The notes below the pieces were generated by a model that saw only the letters and a list, made by a program, of their open reading frames with translations, was not told the origin of the DNA and ran no database searches. A stretch of DNA of 64,000 bases from Arabidopsis thaliana (taxonomy: Eukaryota > Streptophyta > Magnoliopsida > Brassicales > Brassicaceae), in the NCBI RefSeq assembly GCF_000001735.4, contig NC_003071.7, positions 11,153,151 through 11,217,150 on the forward strand, given 5' to 3'. Shown here piece by piece: positions 48,620-60,745 of the stretch (the stretch's first letter is position 1; each line of letters begins with the position of its first letter). The position numbers and the translations under genes are program-made.

Positions 48620-50769
48620 ATGTCAAATATGGATCCTAATTCAGTTTTACCTAAGAGAAGTTTCTTACAACATGAGTTGTTTTCACAATTACATATACCT
48701 GGAAGCTTAGCTTTCGAAGCATTTAGTTGTATCTCTAAGTTTACAGGAGCTTTGCTTTGTTGGTTTTCACATGGAAACTTGCAAAAAGAAGTATCTAAAC
48801 ATCAATGGGGATTAACTTGTAAGAGCCGTGATTCTTTAAAACATGTGTTTGAACATAGGAACGTCTCTGTGTTCCCATTTCACTATGTATCAAAAGATAT
48901 TAGTCCTGGCTTCTTTGGAAACATATCTAAATCCACTATTCAGCATTTTGTTAATGAAGCTGAGAGGCTACATTCGTGTTCTTTGCTCTCTTTGGCGGCT
49001 GCGATGATACCGTCTTTGAATGTCATGTAAGTTTAGTAATATTGTTTAGTGCTAAAACTCTCTTTGGGGAAGTTTCTGATTGTAGATTTTATTAGGTCTG
49101 CAAATGGACTTGCTCTGCCACTAGGGAGTAATGATGTTAAACTTAGGGAGAACATTGAACATAGGACTTGTCCGGAGAACACTGAACATAGGACTTGTCA
49201 GGTGGGATGTGAAGAATATAGTGGTTTGAGTTTTCAAAAATTAGACTGGACAAGACAATCAGTGGAGCCTAGGACGGGGATCGAGTTCCCGATGTTGTTG
49301 AAGGAGAATGCTTCGCGATCGAATTCTGAGGTTCTTATAGCTTTTTCTTCCTCAGTTTGTTATTCTTTGTCATTACAACTTATGTTAGAGTCACCAAAGA
49401 AGAGATTTGATTTAAATTTCGAAAAGTTAATACGTTTTGAATTCATCATAATTTAAGGTGCTTGTTGCAACGGGATCTCGGACAATGAAAATTATCAGAA
49501 TTAAATCTCTAAAAGTATATGCATTTGGTTTTTGTAAGTGCATTCTAGCTTTGTATCTTTCTATATATATGGAACAATTTGTCATCTTTTGCTTCTAACT
49601 TGAACTTCTCTGGATTAGATGTTCACCCTTCCTCGGTCTGTCAGAAGCTTGGCCGAAAGTATGCCTCGGTTCCAGCAAGCAAACTTGACAAATGCGATGA
49701 CTTATACAAAGACCTTCTTAGGTATTATAGCAATCTTTTTCATATTATTAGAATTGTGCACTTTTATTTGTTTGAAGTCCACTCTAATCTGATTTAGTTG
49801 GTGTAGCTTTGATTGGACATTTCGTCTGAAAGTCTTTTATTTGAGTTTTTTTCAGGGAGGATATTGTTATGAGTGTGAGGCTTGTGGTTAACTACAATGG
49901 CTTGAAGATCAATACTGTGAGAGAGTAAGTGGAAGTTGCTACATATTGAACATCTTGTATTGTTTTGAACTATGTTCATGAATCGTGAAGGTGTTATGGT
50001 CCTTAATTGATTCTCACTTTTAGTTTCTTTTATTTTAATCTATTTACTTGCCATTTGATGATTTGAGGCGCATTACACTGATAGATGGCAAATTAATCCC
50101 TTCCCTTGTTTGTCTATGTTTTCAGTGTTTTCGAGAAATCTCTGCGTGCTCGCTTGGTTAAGGTAAATGATACACCGAGTGTAGTTTGTACTCTGATAAG
50201 CACTGTGGATTACGCTTTGCTACATCATACGCTTCTCCATTTTTATTGCAGGCAAATCCAAAAACTGATTTCAATTGTTTGAATGATTTTGGTTCATTCT
50301 TTAGACAAGACATTCCAATACCCGCGGTACATAATGGCTAATGCTTACACTCACACTTTACATATAAACATACATAAAAGGAGTATGACTCATTTTAGTG
50401 GCTCATTTGCAGGGAACAATAATAGACTTTCGGCGAACAGAAGATGGACAGCTAATCACAGAGAGTGAGTAATAATTATGAAGCTTCCTTCTCTATGCAA
50501 TTTATTGTATACCTGACCTGAACATGGCCAACGTTTGCAGTTGGTGGTAACCTGATTGGAGCTGTCCGAAGCAAGGATCTTTGCAGTTAGTTCTTCATTC
50601 TAATTATTTGTTTTCTCGTTTTTGTTTGCGTACTAAAAGTCCAAGGGCTCTGAGATTTGTGTACATTGCAGGAGCATTTTTTGGTATGTACATTGGAGAT
50701 GTTCCGGTGTCAGAGCAGACAAAGGAGGAGATTGGTAGAAAAGTGGTGGGAATCATAAAGAGATGCTGA
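48620..50769 (+). CDS. FAP2: FAP2, chalcone-isomerase-fold fatty-acid-binding protein (AT2G26310)
   Basis: A non-catalytic chalcone isomerase relative that binds fatty acids, about 400 residues in about eight exons. The N-terminal ~140 residues are family-specific (start MSNMDPNSVLPKR), followed by a polar, probably disordered stretch. The chalcone-isomerase fold begins in the exon reading VLVATGSRTMKIIRIKSLKV and continues through VHPSSVCQKLGRKYAS, EDIVMSVRLVVNYNGLKIN, VFEKSLRARLVKANPKTDFN, GTIIDFRRTEDGQLIT, and FFGMYIGDVPVSEQTKEEIG to the stop. Relatives FAP1 and FAP3 act in plastids; the N-terminus here is less clearly a transit peptide. Exons between 49100 and 49330 contain a short in-frame internal repeat. 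Confidence 0.92.
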
Positions 50770-51124
50770 AATCAATTACTTGTTAGATTTCCAATTGCCT
50801 CTGAGTTTTAGAAGAAGGCAATTGGGTTAGATTTACGCGGTCATGTCTAGATATTGTCAATCAAAATACTTTGTAAGCAGCTTGGAGGAAGTTATGTCTT
50901 AAGTTGTATTAGATAGTCTTGATTTTTATGTTCTAGTTCGTTATGATTGTCCAATATGCAAATTGTGAAACTGGTTGACAAGAAATGAGATCCAACATTT
51001 AATATTAAAAAATATAAAACAAAATTTCAAATTCAATTAATGATTACATATGAAACGTTTGAAGAAAATAGAACATGATTTCCTATGATCTTCAGTCGGC
51101 TAAGTACAAATAAACTCTCCATCT
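50770..51124. other. Convergent 3' ends of FAP2 and AGL33
   Basis: Short spacer with no gene; both genes terminate here. Confidence 0.5.
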
Positions 51125-53089
51125 CTAAATGAAATAAGAGTTTTGTTGCTCTTCTTGGATCTTAATCTGAAACAAGATATTAAAATTTTGTAAAATTTCA
51201 ATAACATTTGAATTTTTAGAATAAATCTTATTTAATTTATTATATGTTAATATGCAATCACCTTTATGGTTTTTTTGATATGGTTGAGAGAATTGACTAA
51301 ATATTCTTCCATGATATTAAGTCCTTGCAAATCTGTAACTTTATTCGGGCTTTCCCAGTTCCTTTAAAATTAGTAAATACTTGTGTTAGTAAACAAATAT
51401 TGGTTAAAATTTATAAGAATATTTTATTGAATCTTCATTAGTATTTTTTTTTGTTACCTCAAAATTACCATCTTCTCAGCATACAATTCCTTGAGTTCTC
51501 TCAGTTTGGTGACCTTATTATCATCCTAAATTTTCAATAATTATGATATTAAATAAACAATTACTAAAAGGAAACAATATCTTCGTCACAAATTTTTTTA
51601 ATAAATATTTTTGTACCTGAATCACTTCATCACTGCAAGAAATATAGCAAAATTAGATCTAGTATGTTGAATAATCTATATTCATGTGTTTGAGTATAAA
51701 CAATATCATACCTTTCAGATAAATATTGATTTTTAGACGAAAATTGATCCATTTCAGACAAAAATTGATCATTTTCAGGCGAAAGTTGATTATTTTCAGG
51801 CGAAAATTGATCATTTTCAGTGGATATTTCGGTATTGTTCTCGTTCACCAATTTTTTCAGCGTCTATACATATAAAAAAAAAAAAAATAAGAAACATTTA
51901 TACAAAAAGAGAGAGAGAAAAAACTTATTTGTTTGTTAATATCTTAAGTTGGGTAAATCTTCTAGCATTTAAATAATATTTTACTTTTTATTAAAAATAA
52001 ACCTATATCAATTACATAAAAACTTAGATGTGAATATAGCACCAATTAAAAAATCATATCCCCAATTATTAATCTTGGCATATGAAATCAGATTTTAATT
52101 TAATTGATAATGTAAAGTAATGAGAAAATCATACCTTTATTGTGTAAGCTCTCCTAAATGCATACATAAGAATCAAAATCAGCAGAAATTAGTTATTTTA
52201 TAAAATAAAGAGAACAAAACAAAACCATGCCTATGTACTTATGTAATAATTATATAAAAATATGAAAGATCACACCTCTCTTCCCGTTCTTGTAATGAAA
52301 GCATGCAAAACCTCTCAAGGATTGTATGGAATGATCTGCAATATCAAAATCATATGATTACGTAATTAGTAGATATCTTCGCAGGAGTTTTAAGAATGTA
52401 TTGATAATTTCAATCATAACTAACAAATTAATGATTTTATAATAAACTTCATATTGGATATGTAGCCTAATGGTTCATGTTGTTGAAAAACAATACAAAA
52501 TATTACACTCCCTATTACAATTGTTTTTTAATCATCATTTTTTATATTTTTGTAAATTACAGCAATTACCATGTCACTCCTAATTCTAAGTAATTAAGAA
52601 AGAAGAAAAATGAATCTAAATTATAATTGTTTCAAAACTCTTTTATGAAAATAAAAACAAGAACAAGTGCAAAATATTTGATATATCCACGATAATTTAG
52701 CGCGCTATTATAAATTGAGCAAATAATAATTGATTACGGATATAAATTTAGAACTTATAGATTAAACAAACAAAAAAAATCTAAAGACAACAATAGTTTA
52801 TTTTTATTTTTAATTTATCAGTTGTTGAAATATGATAGTATATATGTCATGTTGAAATAAATAAATTTTTTTTTTTGAAAACTTCATTTCAGAATGATTT
52901 ATACCTAGAACGAGTGTTAAAAACTGTAGGCTTCTCGGTGGGAGAAACAACAATTAACATTATATCCGAGTCGCATAACAATGCTACTTCTTCTGCCTTT
53001 TTAAAAAGACCTTTTTTACGTTTTGAAAATTTGCTACTTCTCTCTTTTAGGGACTCTATTCTCTTCAATTTTAGTTTTTTCCTCCCCAT
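51125..53089 (-). CDS. AGL33: AGL33, MIKC*/M-delta-type MADS-box protein (AT2G26320)
   Basis: Eight exons fit one frame with consistent phases: 52905-53089, 52276-52335, 52135-52153, 51712-51863, 51617-51632, 51458-51525, 51262-51361 and 51125-51166. They total 642 bases, so 213 residues plus a stop. The N-terminus is a MADS DNA-binding domain: MGRKKLKLKRIESLKERSSK, KKGLFKKAEEVALLCDSDI, LIVVSPTEKPTVF. The rest is MIKC*-like: SFHTILERFCMLSLQEREE, a 45-residue Asn/Glu/Gln/Ser-rich repeat stretch, and LREL(K)ELYAEKMVILRNWESP, a form of the conserved K-domain end of this clade. The MADS domain has Lys-Leu where most family members have Lys-Ile/Val. Whether all eight exons are used is inferred; a shorter, prematurely ended transcript could be annotated instead. 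Confidence 0.85.
51720..51850 (-). repeat. Short in-frame repeats within AGL33 exon 4
   Basis: On the minus strand the peptide repeats a seven-residue unit, (D/N)Q(F/L)SPEN, about five times with drift: NDQFSPEN, NQLSPEN, DQFLSEM, DQFSSKN. The DNA shows the same period of 21 bases (GATCATTTTCAGGCGAAA variants). Typical of slippage or local duplication. Confidence 0.85.
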
Positions 53090-53959
53090 ATTTTCTTTAA
53101 CTATTTGTTTATTTTTATTTTTGATTGTTCTCTTCATATCTATATAAATAAGGTTTAGAGGAAGTTTATCTTGGGAGTAATTAAGATGAGATTAGAGAAA
53201 AATCTTCATTAGATTAATGTGTTATTTAATAGCTATTATTGTCTTTGAAACTTCTAGATTTGGTTTCATAGATTTTGATAGATGTCATTAGTATCCCACA
53301 AAACAAACCATGTGTTTTTTTCTTGGAACAAAAGTAGAAGTTGAATCTAAATTGGTTATGATTATTTTGACTTTTCTTCTAAATTTAGGTTTACTGAGTT
53401 ACATGTATCATAATATTAAATATTCATAAAATTATATGATCACGTATATCACAAAATTAAATAATTTTAATTAGTTTGACACTATGATGATATATTTCTA
53501 AACTTTAACTAATTTTCCTAAATATAGTTTTTGCTAAATAATAATTAGATTGTCTTCCATTTTTATTGATAATTACTCTAATTTACAAATGCCTTGTGAA
53601 ACTAAACTCTCTTTAAAAAAATGTTTGGTTAACTATTTTTAAAAAAACATTTCATAACAATTAATATATCATCGCTTTTTCCTAAACCCTAAACCCTAAA
53701 CCCTAGGGTTTTCTTTTATTTTGTAAATGAAGAAAAATTATTCTAAATAAAAACTGGAAAAATGAAATTCAAAATTATCTGGAGACTTTCACTTTATAAA
53801 TAAAGTTTTTTTTTTTGCCAAAAAAATAAAAATAAAAATAAAGTTTTTTTTGTTAAAGAGTTTTGTGTTTAAGTTTTAAGAAAATATTGGTAATTTCATA
53901 AGCATAGTTCTAAGCAATATTGGTCATTCGTAAATATAGTTTTAAGGTAATATTGGTAA
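53090..53959. other. AGL33 promoter region with interstitial telomere-type repeat
   Basis: AT-rich. No gene. It contains the telomere-like block described separately and, at about 53877-54007, roughly four imperfect copies of a ~40-base unit (AATATTGGTAATTT.. AAGCATAGTTTTAAG). Confidence 0.55.
53681..53710. repeat. Interstitial telomere-type repeat (CCCTAAA)n
   Basis: Four successive CCCTAAA-type units (CCTAAACCCTAAACCCTAAA, then CCCTAGGGTT) fill 30 bases. The plant telomere repeat is CCCTAAA. The block may be a telo-box promoter element or a telomerase-dependent repair scar. Confidence 0.9.
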
Positions 53960-54600
53960 TTTTCTAAGCATAGATTTAAGCAAACATTGATAATTTCATA
54001 AGCGTACCCAACATTAACGATTCTATAATAACACTTCCTAGTGGACATGTAGCCGAATGTGGCATGTTGTTGAAGAAAAAGTTACCATATTCTAATTTTT
54101 AGTTTAAATTATCATTTATATATTGCAACTTTTTACCATGTTAGTCCTTTATAGTTTAAAACAAAAAAATGATATTATGTTTATTATTGTTAGAACATAT
54201 TACTTTGAGAAAACTTATGTTCAATTTTATTTTTTTTGAAAATAATAAAAAATTATCTAACAAAGATTATGTAAGAAAGGATAGGGCTTCCCTGTGGAAG
54301 AAACAAAATCAAGATGATATCTTTAAAAAGCCTTATACTGTATGTCATGTTCAAAAATAGAATTTAAACTTAGAACAAGTTTTGAAAAGGGTAGGCTTAT
54401 CAGTGGGATAAACAACAATCAAGACGATTTTACAATCGCACAACAGTGCTACTCTTCTGCCTTCTTGAAAAGTCTTTTTTTTTACGTTTTAATTATTTAC
54501 TACTTCTTCTTTTATGTATTTTTTTTGTGTAGACTCTCGTAAATGTATACATAAAAACCAAAGTTAGTAGATTTTAGTTGTAGTAATTAGTTCTTGTCTA
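53960..54600 (-). pseudogene. Decayed, rearranged copies of the AGL33 MADS-box gene
   Basis: On the minus strand, 54359-54517 reads RRVALLCDCKIVLIVVYPTD then KPTLFK, clearly derived from the AGL33 exon-1 segment VALLCDSDIMLIVVSPTE KPTVF, with a stop and frameshift before it. A second scrap at 54279-54332 reads DIILILFLPQ, another copy of the same segment. The stretch 53960-54170 resembles AGL33 intron 1 at about 52395-52615 (shared AT-rich words with GACATGTAGCC, GTTGTTGAA). A stretch at 54524-54600 resembles AGL33 exon 3 and its upstream intron. The order differs from the intact gene, so more than one duplication and deletion took place. Confidence 0.7.
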
Positions 54601-55216
54601 AAATGCCTTTTTTGAAAAAAATCTTAGGAAAATGCCATTTTTAAATGGTGTACGGATTTATCTTTTTTAACATTTTAAAATGTATGTATTTACGATTTTG
54701 ATTTTGCAAAAATACGTACTTTATACTAAACTAGAAAGTCTCACGCGCTGTATGAGTTCGAATTAATATAAGAAATTATAAAAAAACTATATAAAATAAA
54801 TTAATCAGACAATATATTTGTTTATCATTTTTATTGCCAAGTGAGAAAACTTATTAACCTATCGTTTGCACTCTCATAGACGTGGTTGACATATAACACT
54901 ACATAGCAAAACGTTTCTCGTAGTTTAGAAGGTTCTTTCTATGTATATGTTTTTGAGCATAAGAAATCTTTTGTGGTGGTGACGTGGTGTTGAGTACTAG
55001 ATCTAAGATATGTTACAAGAATAACCCAATTTAGAAAAACTTAGATAGGCAAGAACTTATAGGAAGTCTAAGTGCCAGTCTGAAGACATATTCACACCAC
55101 ACACTTGTCTAATAATAATAAGGCAGTGCATAATACTTTACATGAGACATTAATTTTTCTAACAGCTTAACGCAACGAAAAGATACCGTTTTAAAGATTC
55201 TCCTCCTAACGAAAAA
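54601..55216. other. Spacer and 3' UTR of ERECTA
   Basis: No gene seen. AT-rich with a GC-richer stretch around 54880-55080. Confidence 0.5.
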
Positions 55217-58200
55217 CTACTCACTGTTCTGAGAAATAACTTGTCCAAACCGAAGAAACAGTTGAGCATCAGAAGCACTCATGGAAGAGCAATTGACAGA
55301 ATGAGGAGTCTTGAGATTTGCATACTCATCGACGTAGCACGAACCAGCCAGCGTCGCTGACGTGTCAGTCGCAGCAGGTGGTTGTTCCGATAGCATAAAA
55401 CTGCCGAGAACACGAGTCACCTGGTGCATTGTGGGTCGATCATTCGGCTGTCTTTTGGTGCATAGGAGTGCCAGTTGGAAAACTTTCTTCACCACACCGA
55501 GATCTTTACACGTCGATGTGATGTCTGGATCTGCCATTTCCATCACTTCATTGTTCCCCGTCTTTGACATTATCTGATGTAAGTGAATCAATGAAAACAA
55601 GATTACGGACTTGACCTAAACAGAGCAGCTGAGAGAGATAGGCAAGAAAGAACAAACCAGATGGTGGAGATTGGATTCGTCATCAACGGCTTTCCTTCGG
55701 GTTAACAACTCAAGAAGGACTATTCCATAACTGTAGACATCGGATTTCTCAGTGAGCCGTGAAGTGCGAGCATACTCGGGGTCTATGTAACCTATCGTGC
55801 CCATCACGTAAGTTGAAGTATGTGACTTTGACACACACAAGCTTTTCGCTATTCCAAAATCTGTCAAACGAGCCTCTAAGTCTTTGTCCAAGAGAATGTT
55901 GGACGACTTCACGTCTCTGTGAATGATCCTTGGACTACAGTCATGGTGTAGATAAGCTAAACCTTGTGCTGCACCATATGCTATCTTAAGCCGTGTGTCC
56001 CAATCAAGAGTCTTTTTCTTCGTAGGGCCTTTACAAAACACACAAGCAAGTTGTTATGTCACAGAAGATTCAAATAATTTTCTATGTTTGGCGATGAGAC
56101 TTACCATGAAGAAGATCCCAGAGGCTACCATTTTCCAAATAGTCATAGAACAGAAGACTCCCCAAGTGAGAGAGGGAATAAGCTTGTAGGCTCACAAGAT
56201 TTCTGTGCTTGATGCTACTTAGCATCTCGAGTTCTGTTTCAAACTGTTTCATTGACTGTGGGTTGTGAGAGTAAAGCCGCTTAATCGCAACCGGTTTACA
56301 ATTCTTCAAAACACATTTGTATACAGTGCTTGATGCTCCGTGCCCAATGATATACTTCTCACTTAGATTCTCTGTCATTCTCATGATATCCTCGTAAACG
56401 TGGAGTGCCATGTTCATATGAAGGATGACGAGCTTCGGTGTCGAATAAGTTACTGATGTCACCAGGAAATTTAAGGATTAACTATTGGATTACATTGTAG
56501 GTGAAGAACATTCGTAAAGTGGTTTGGAGAGTAGACCTGGTTTGTCAAGTGATCCATCAAGAAAAGGAGGAGGATTATGCGGTCGGCAAGCTGCTATTAA
56601 GACCATGAGAAGGATCACAAGTCCCCCAATAGCTATTCCAAGAATAGCTGCTCTAGAGATTGACACTGCAGACAAAACATGGATAGAAACATGAGCTTTA
56701 ATTATCTTAGGTTTTGTGAATGGAAGCTTTTAGAAGAATGTAATCACCTCGTACAGTTCGACGAGAATCATGACACGGTGAGTTTAGCCAACTACCGCAA
56801 AGACCAGGATTGCCAATGAAGCTTTATCCAAAAACATAAACATAGATATTAGCAAACAAAACAAAATGCACAATACCAAAACCTGCTAAATTACCATACC
56901 TGTCTGGTGAAAATCTTGAGAAGTTATTGTTCTTAGGGATATCACCTACGAGGTTGTTATGAGATACATTCCTATAAGAGTTAGTGAAGATTGCAGGGTT
57001 ATATTCTTAGCAAAAGATGCACAAAGAGGGACAAAAAATGTTTCAGAACCAAAGGTGCCTACTTACAATACAGTGAGACTGAGACAGTTGGCTAATGAAC
57101 CAACATTACCAGTCAGGTTATTATTTTCCAGTCTCCTGCAAGCAATTTTAAGAAACACAACATTAGATAGATCACCAACCCAATACATGTTCCTGGATCA
57201 CACTATAGTGACCTCATTATTGTGTATACAGAGTTTTAGTTTCATTCTACAAAAACAATTTCTTAACAGCTTGGAAGGGATAAGAGGAAGATTGCTTACA
57301 GCAAAATTATGTTCTGTAATTGGTTAAGCTCTTCTGGAATTGGGCCAGAGATATCATTATTTGAAAGATCTCTGCAACCACAAACACACAAATTCAGAAC
57401 AGTAATTGAGATAAATGAAAAAAACTCTAACCAAGCAGATAGAAGTTAACTTCTTACATTTCCATGATGCTTCTTAGATTTCCAAAGTCGCCTGGAACTA
57501 CACCAGTTATATGATTTCTACTCAAGTTCCTATAACAAGAATGCAAGAGTTCACAAACCATTTTCATCTTTTGCTAGAAATAAACAATAAAACTGGAGGT
57601 CTTATGGATGCTCACATCTTGAGAAGATGCTCCAAATCACCAAGGGAAGAAGGAATGATTCCATTTATCTTGTTGTTGGAAAGATCCCTTCAAATGTCAT
57701 TAAATTTAATAAATGTGAGACAAGGCACATATAATGATGTATACTTCACAGAAAACAAGAAACACTTACAATGTATCTAAGTTACCGATACGAGATAGCT
57801 CAACCGGGATTGGACCTTTGATATTGTTGCTGGACAGATTACTGGTTGAACCGATAAATCAAAGGCAACCAAAAACTCAGTAGTTAATGACTTGAAATTC
57901 GAAAAAACAAACGCTGTGGAACTATATATTATATAAGATTAGAGAAATTCTCAGCGTCGATACTTACAGGTAAGTCATACTTTCTAGCTTTTGAAATGCT
58001 CGGGGTATAGTGCCACTAAACTTGTTCCCATGAACATTTCTACATTACATTAATGAGACACAAAATCATATAAAGCACCAATCTTGAACATTCAAGTGAG
58101 AAGTTTTCAGAGAAAGAGATACATACAAGCTGTTTAGATTTGTGCAAGAGCTCAGATGATCAGGTATAGGTCCTTCCAGATCATTGTTGGCCACATTCCT

Positions 58201-60745
58201 ATATGTACATAGTTCATATAAGCATAAGAACATCAAAACATGTCAAGCATAGGAAGAACTACTTACAGATCAAACAAGTCAGTAAGCTTCCCAAGCTCTG
58301 GTGGTATATGACCCGTGAGATGATTATCATTGAGTTCCCTATGAATATTTTACAAATAGTTGATAAGGAAACACAACTTAGTAGTGACTGTATGCAAAAA
58401 GAGAAGTGAAGAGAAGGTTGGTCATACAGGTAATGGAGTTTTGACATGTTTCCAAGCTCAGGTGGAATTGAACCAGTCAGCTTGTTACTGTGCAAATACC
58501 TAGAGATAAAGCCAAAAAGATAAATCACTATCATTAACATGGTATGACATTTGACTCCAAACTGAAAACAAACAGGTAAAGAATTACAATTTCTCGGTGA
58601 AAGTAAGATTTCCGAGAATCGGAGGAATAGATCCACTCAACAAGTTGCCACTTAGATCTCTGTAAAAGAAAACATATAACCTAAGTTCATGAAAATGTTA
58701 TAAGTAGCTTCATTGATTAGAAGAAAAGTACTTACAAGACTGCAAGGGCTTGCATGAGACCAATCACTGATGGAATCTTCCCAGAGAGTTGATTGCCTTG
58801 CAATGATCTAAGATAAGAAAATGATCTTCTTTAAAAGAAAACAAAGGCTAGCCAAAATTTAAAGCAAAAGATTAGTAGAGGTGAGAACTAACAATGTTGC
58901 AACTTGCAGGAAGCCGATGTCAAAAGGGATCTCACCAGTTAGCTGATTGTAGGACAAGTCCCTGAGTTCGTAATAAGCAAACCAGTTAAGTAGATTTTCT
59001 TAAGTAACCCAAATTACAGTAATGATGTTTAGAAGTAGAGAAAGAGGCACATACAAAACCTGGAAGGCAGTGCAATTTCCTATCGTCTCAGGTATACTAC
59101 CAGTCAAACTGTTGTTTCTTACGTCACTGATTCAATATCAAAACAAAGTCAGATATTTGATATTTACAAAAGAACTCATCATACTATTCAGATGTGCAAG
59201 AAGACTCACAAATACCAAAGACCAGTCAGTTGACACAAATCTGGAGAAATGTTACCGACTAAGTTGTTTCCTCGCAACCCACTGCTCATCATAGTACAAC
59301 AATTATCACCGGGTAATGAAGAGACATTGACAGACTTCAAAAAACATTGACACTTACAGATACTGAAGAACTTCATTCCAGTAAATAAGTCTTGGTATCT
59401 CACCACTGAGTTTATTCTGTGCCAAGTCCCTGCAATTGAAATTACACATGTATGATCACCTATATAGCTAAAAGTAGTAAGACATGTAAGAATCATGGGG
59501 AACATACAGAATTTTCAGGTTTGGAATCTGTGAAAGTGTTGAAGGGATCGGTCCTATCAATTGGTTATTCTTCAGAATCCTGGACAAAGTAAAAATCCAT
59601 ATTCCACATGGTGAGTATATTTTTAGCAATGACATATGAAGACTAGTAGCAGAATAACTAGCTACTTACAGCTGCTCAAGTTGCTTCAACTTCGAAATCG
59701 AAAACGGTATGTCACCACTTAATTCATTGAAGGATAAGTCTCTGAATAAAAAACAACATGAACACACTTCATCAAATAAAACCTCTATGAACAAAAGTTT
59801 AATGGTAGAATAACACCAATCACTGTTCTTACAAGTTTTGCAAAGAAGAACAGTCACCAATCTCATCAGGGATTTGTCCAGACAAGCGATTACCTCGCAG
59901 ATCACTACATTAGAAAAAAACAGAAGACAAAAGTCACAACTCAGAGAGTGGAATAGAATTAAAGTAAGATACTTTATTTCATGCTACAGTGAATGTTGAA
60001 ACAGTTACATTGACAAGAGACTCTTGAGATCTCCAATAGCAGGTGAGATTTCTCCATCAAGATTCAAATCTGACAAATTACTACAAAACATAGAAAACAC
60101 ACACAAAACAAATTACAACTTTTTCCCACAAGAACACCAAAAACCACTGTAATAGTAATCTAAAGGAATGAAGAAACTTACAGAGCAACAACATTGAAGG
60201 TGACATTTTCACAAGACACACCTCTCCAGACACAATAATCCGAAGAAGGTGAAGTTGTCCAGTCATAAAGAACATTGTTCACATCTTTGAATGACTTCTT
60301 AATCTCCAGCAACGTTGCTCCTTTAATTTTGTTTTAAGGATATTTTATTAACACACACGCACAAAAACAAAAAAAAATATTTGTCAGTTCTTGAGAAGAT
60401 TAAAAATTCAACTTCCAAGAAAACAAAATAAAACTCAAACCCTAATTTATTCAAAGCTTCTTTTGATTCTATAGAAGACCCACCAAGTAAAAAAAAACCA
60501 TTACAAAAAGCAAAAATAGAAAATAACAAGTACCCAGATCTCATTTTCACCAAATGAAACTTCAAAAATCATATAAAAATCTCATCTTTAAGTTTTTTTC
60601 ACTAATATAAAACAAAAAGACGAAAATCTTGAACTTGAAGAAGCATGCATCAGTATAATAACTGACCCTCCTCTGAAGTCACAGTAGCTACTAAGCTCAA
60701 GCAGAAGAGAAACCCAAGAAGAACAATATCTCTAAACAGAGCCAT
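55217..60745 (-). CDS. ER: ERECTA, LRR receptor-like kinase (AT2G26330)
   Basis: A plasma-membrane receptor kinase of about 976 residues controlling organ shape, inflorescence architecture and stomatal patterning with EPF/EPFL peptides and TMM. The N-terminal signal peptide is [20 protein letters not shown]. About 20 leucine-rich repeats follow, most encoded by separate exons of 72 bases, seen as a regular exon/intron ladder from 60250 to 57000. The membrane helix is [20 protein letters not shown]. Kinase motifs are complete: P-loop [12 protein letters not shown], Lys in PVAIKRLYS, catalytic loop [23 protein letters not shown], and [10 protein letters not shown]. The residue altered in Landsberg er-1 (Ile750) reads Ile here, in [13 protein letters not shown]. 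Confidence 0.97.
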
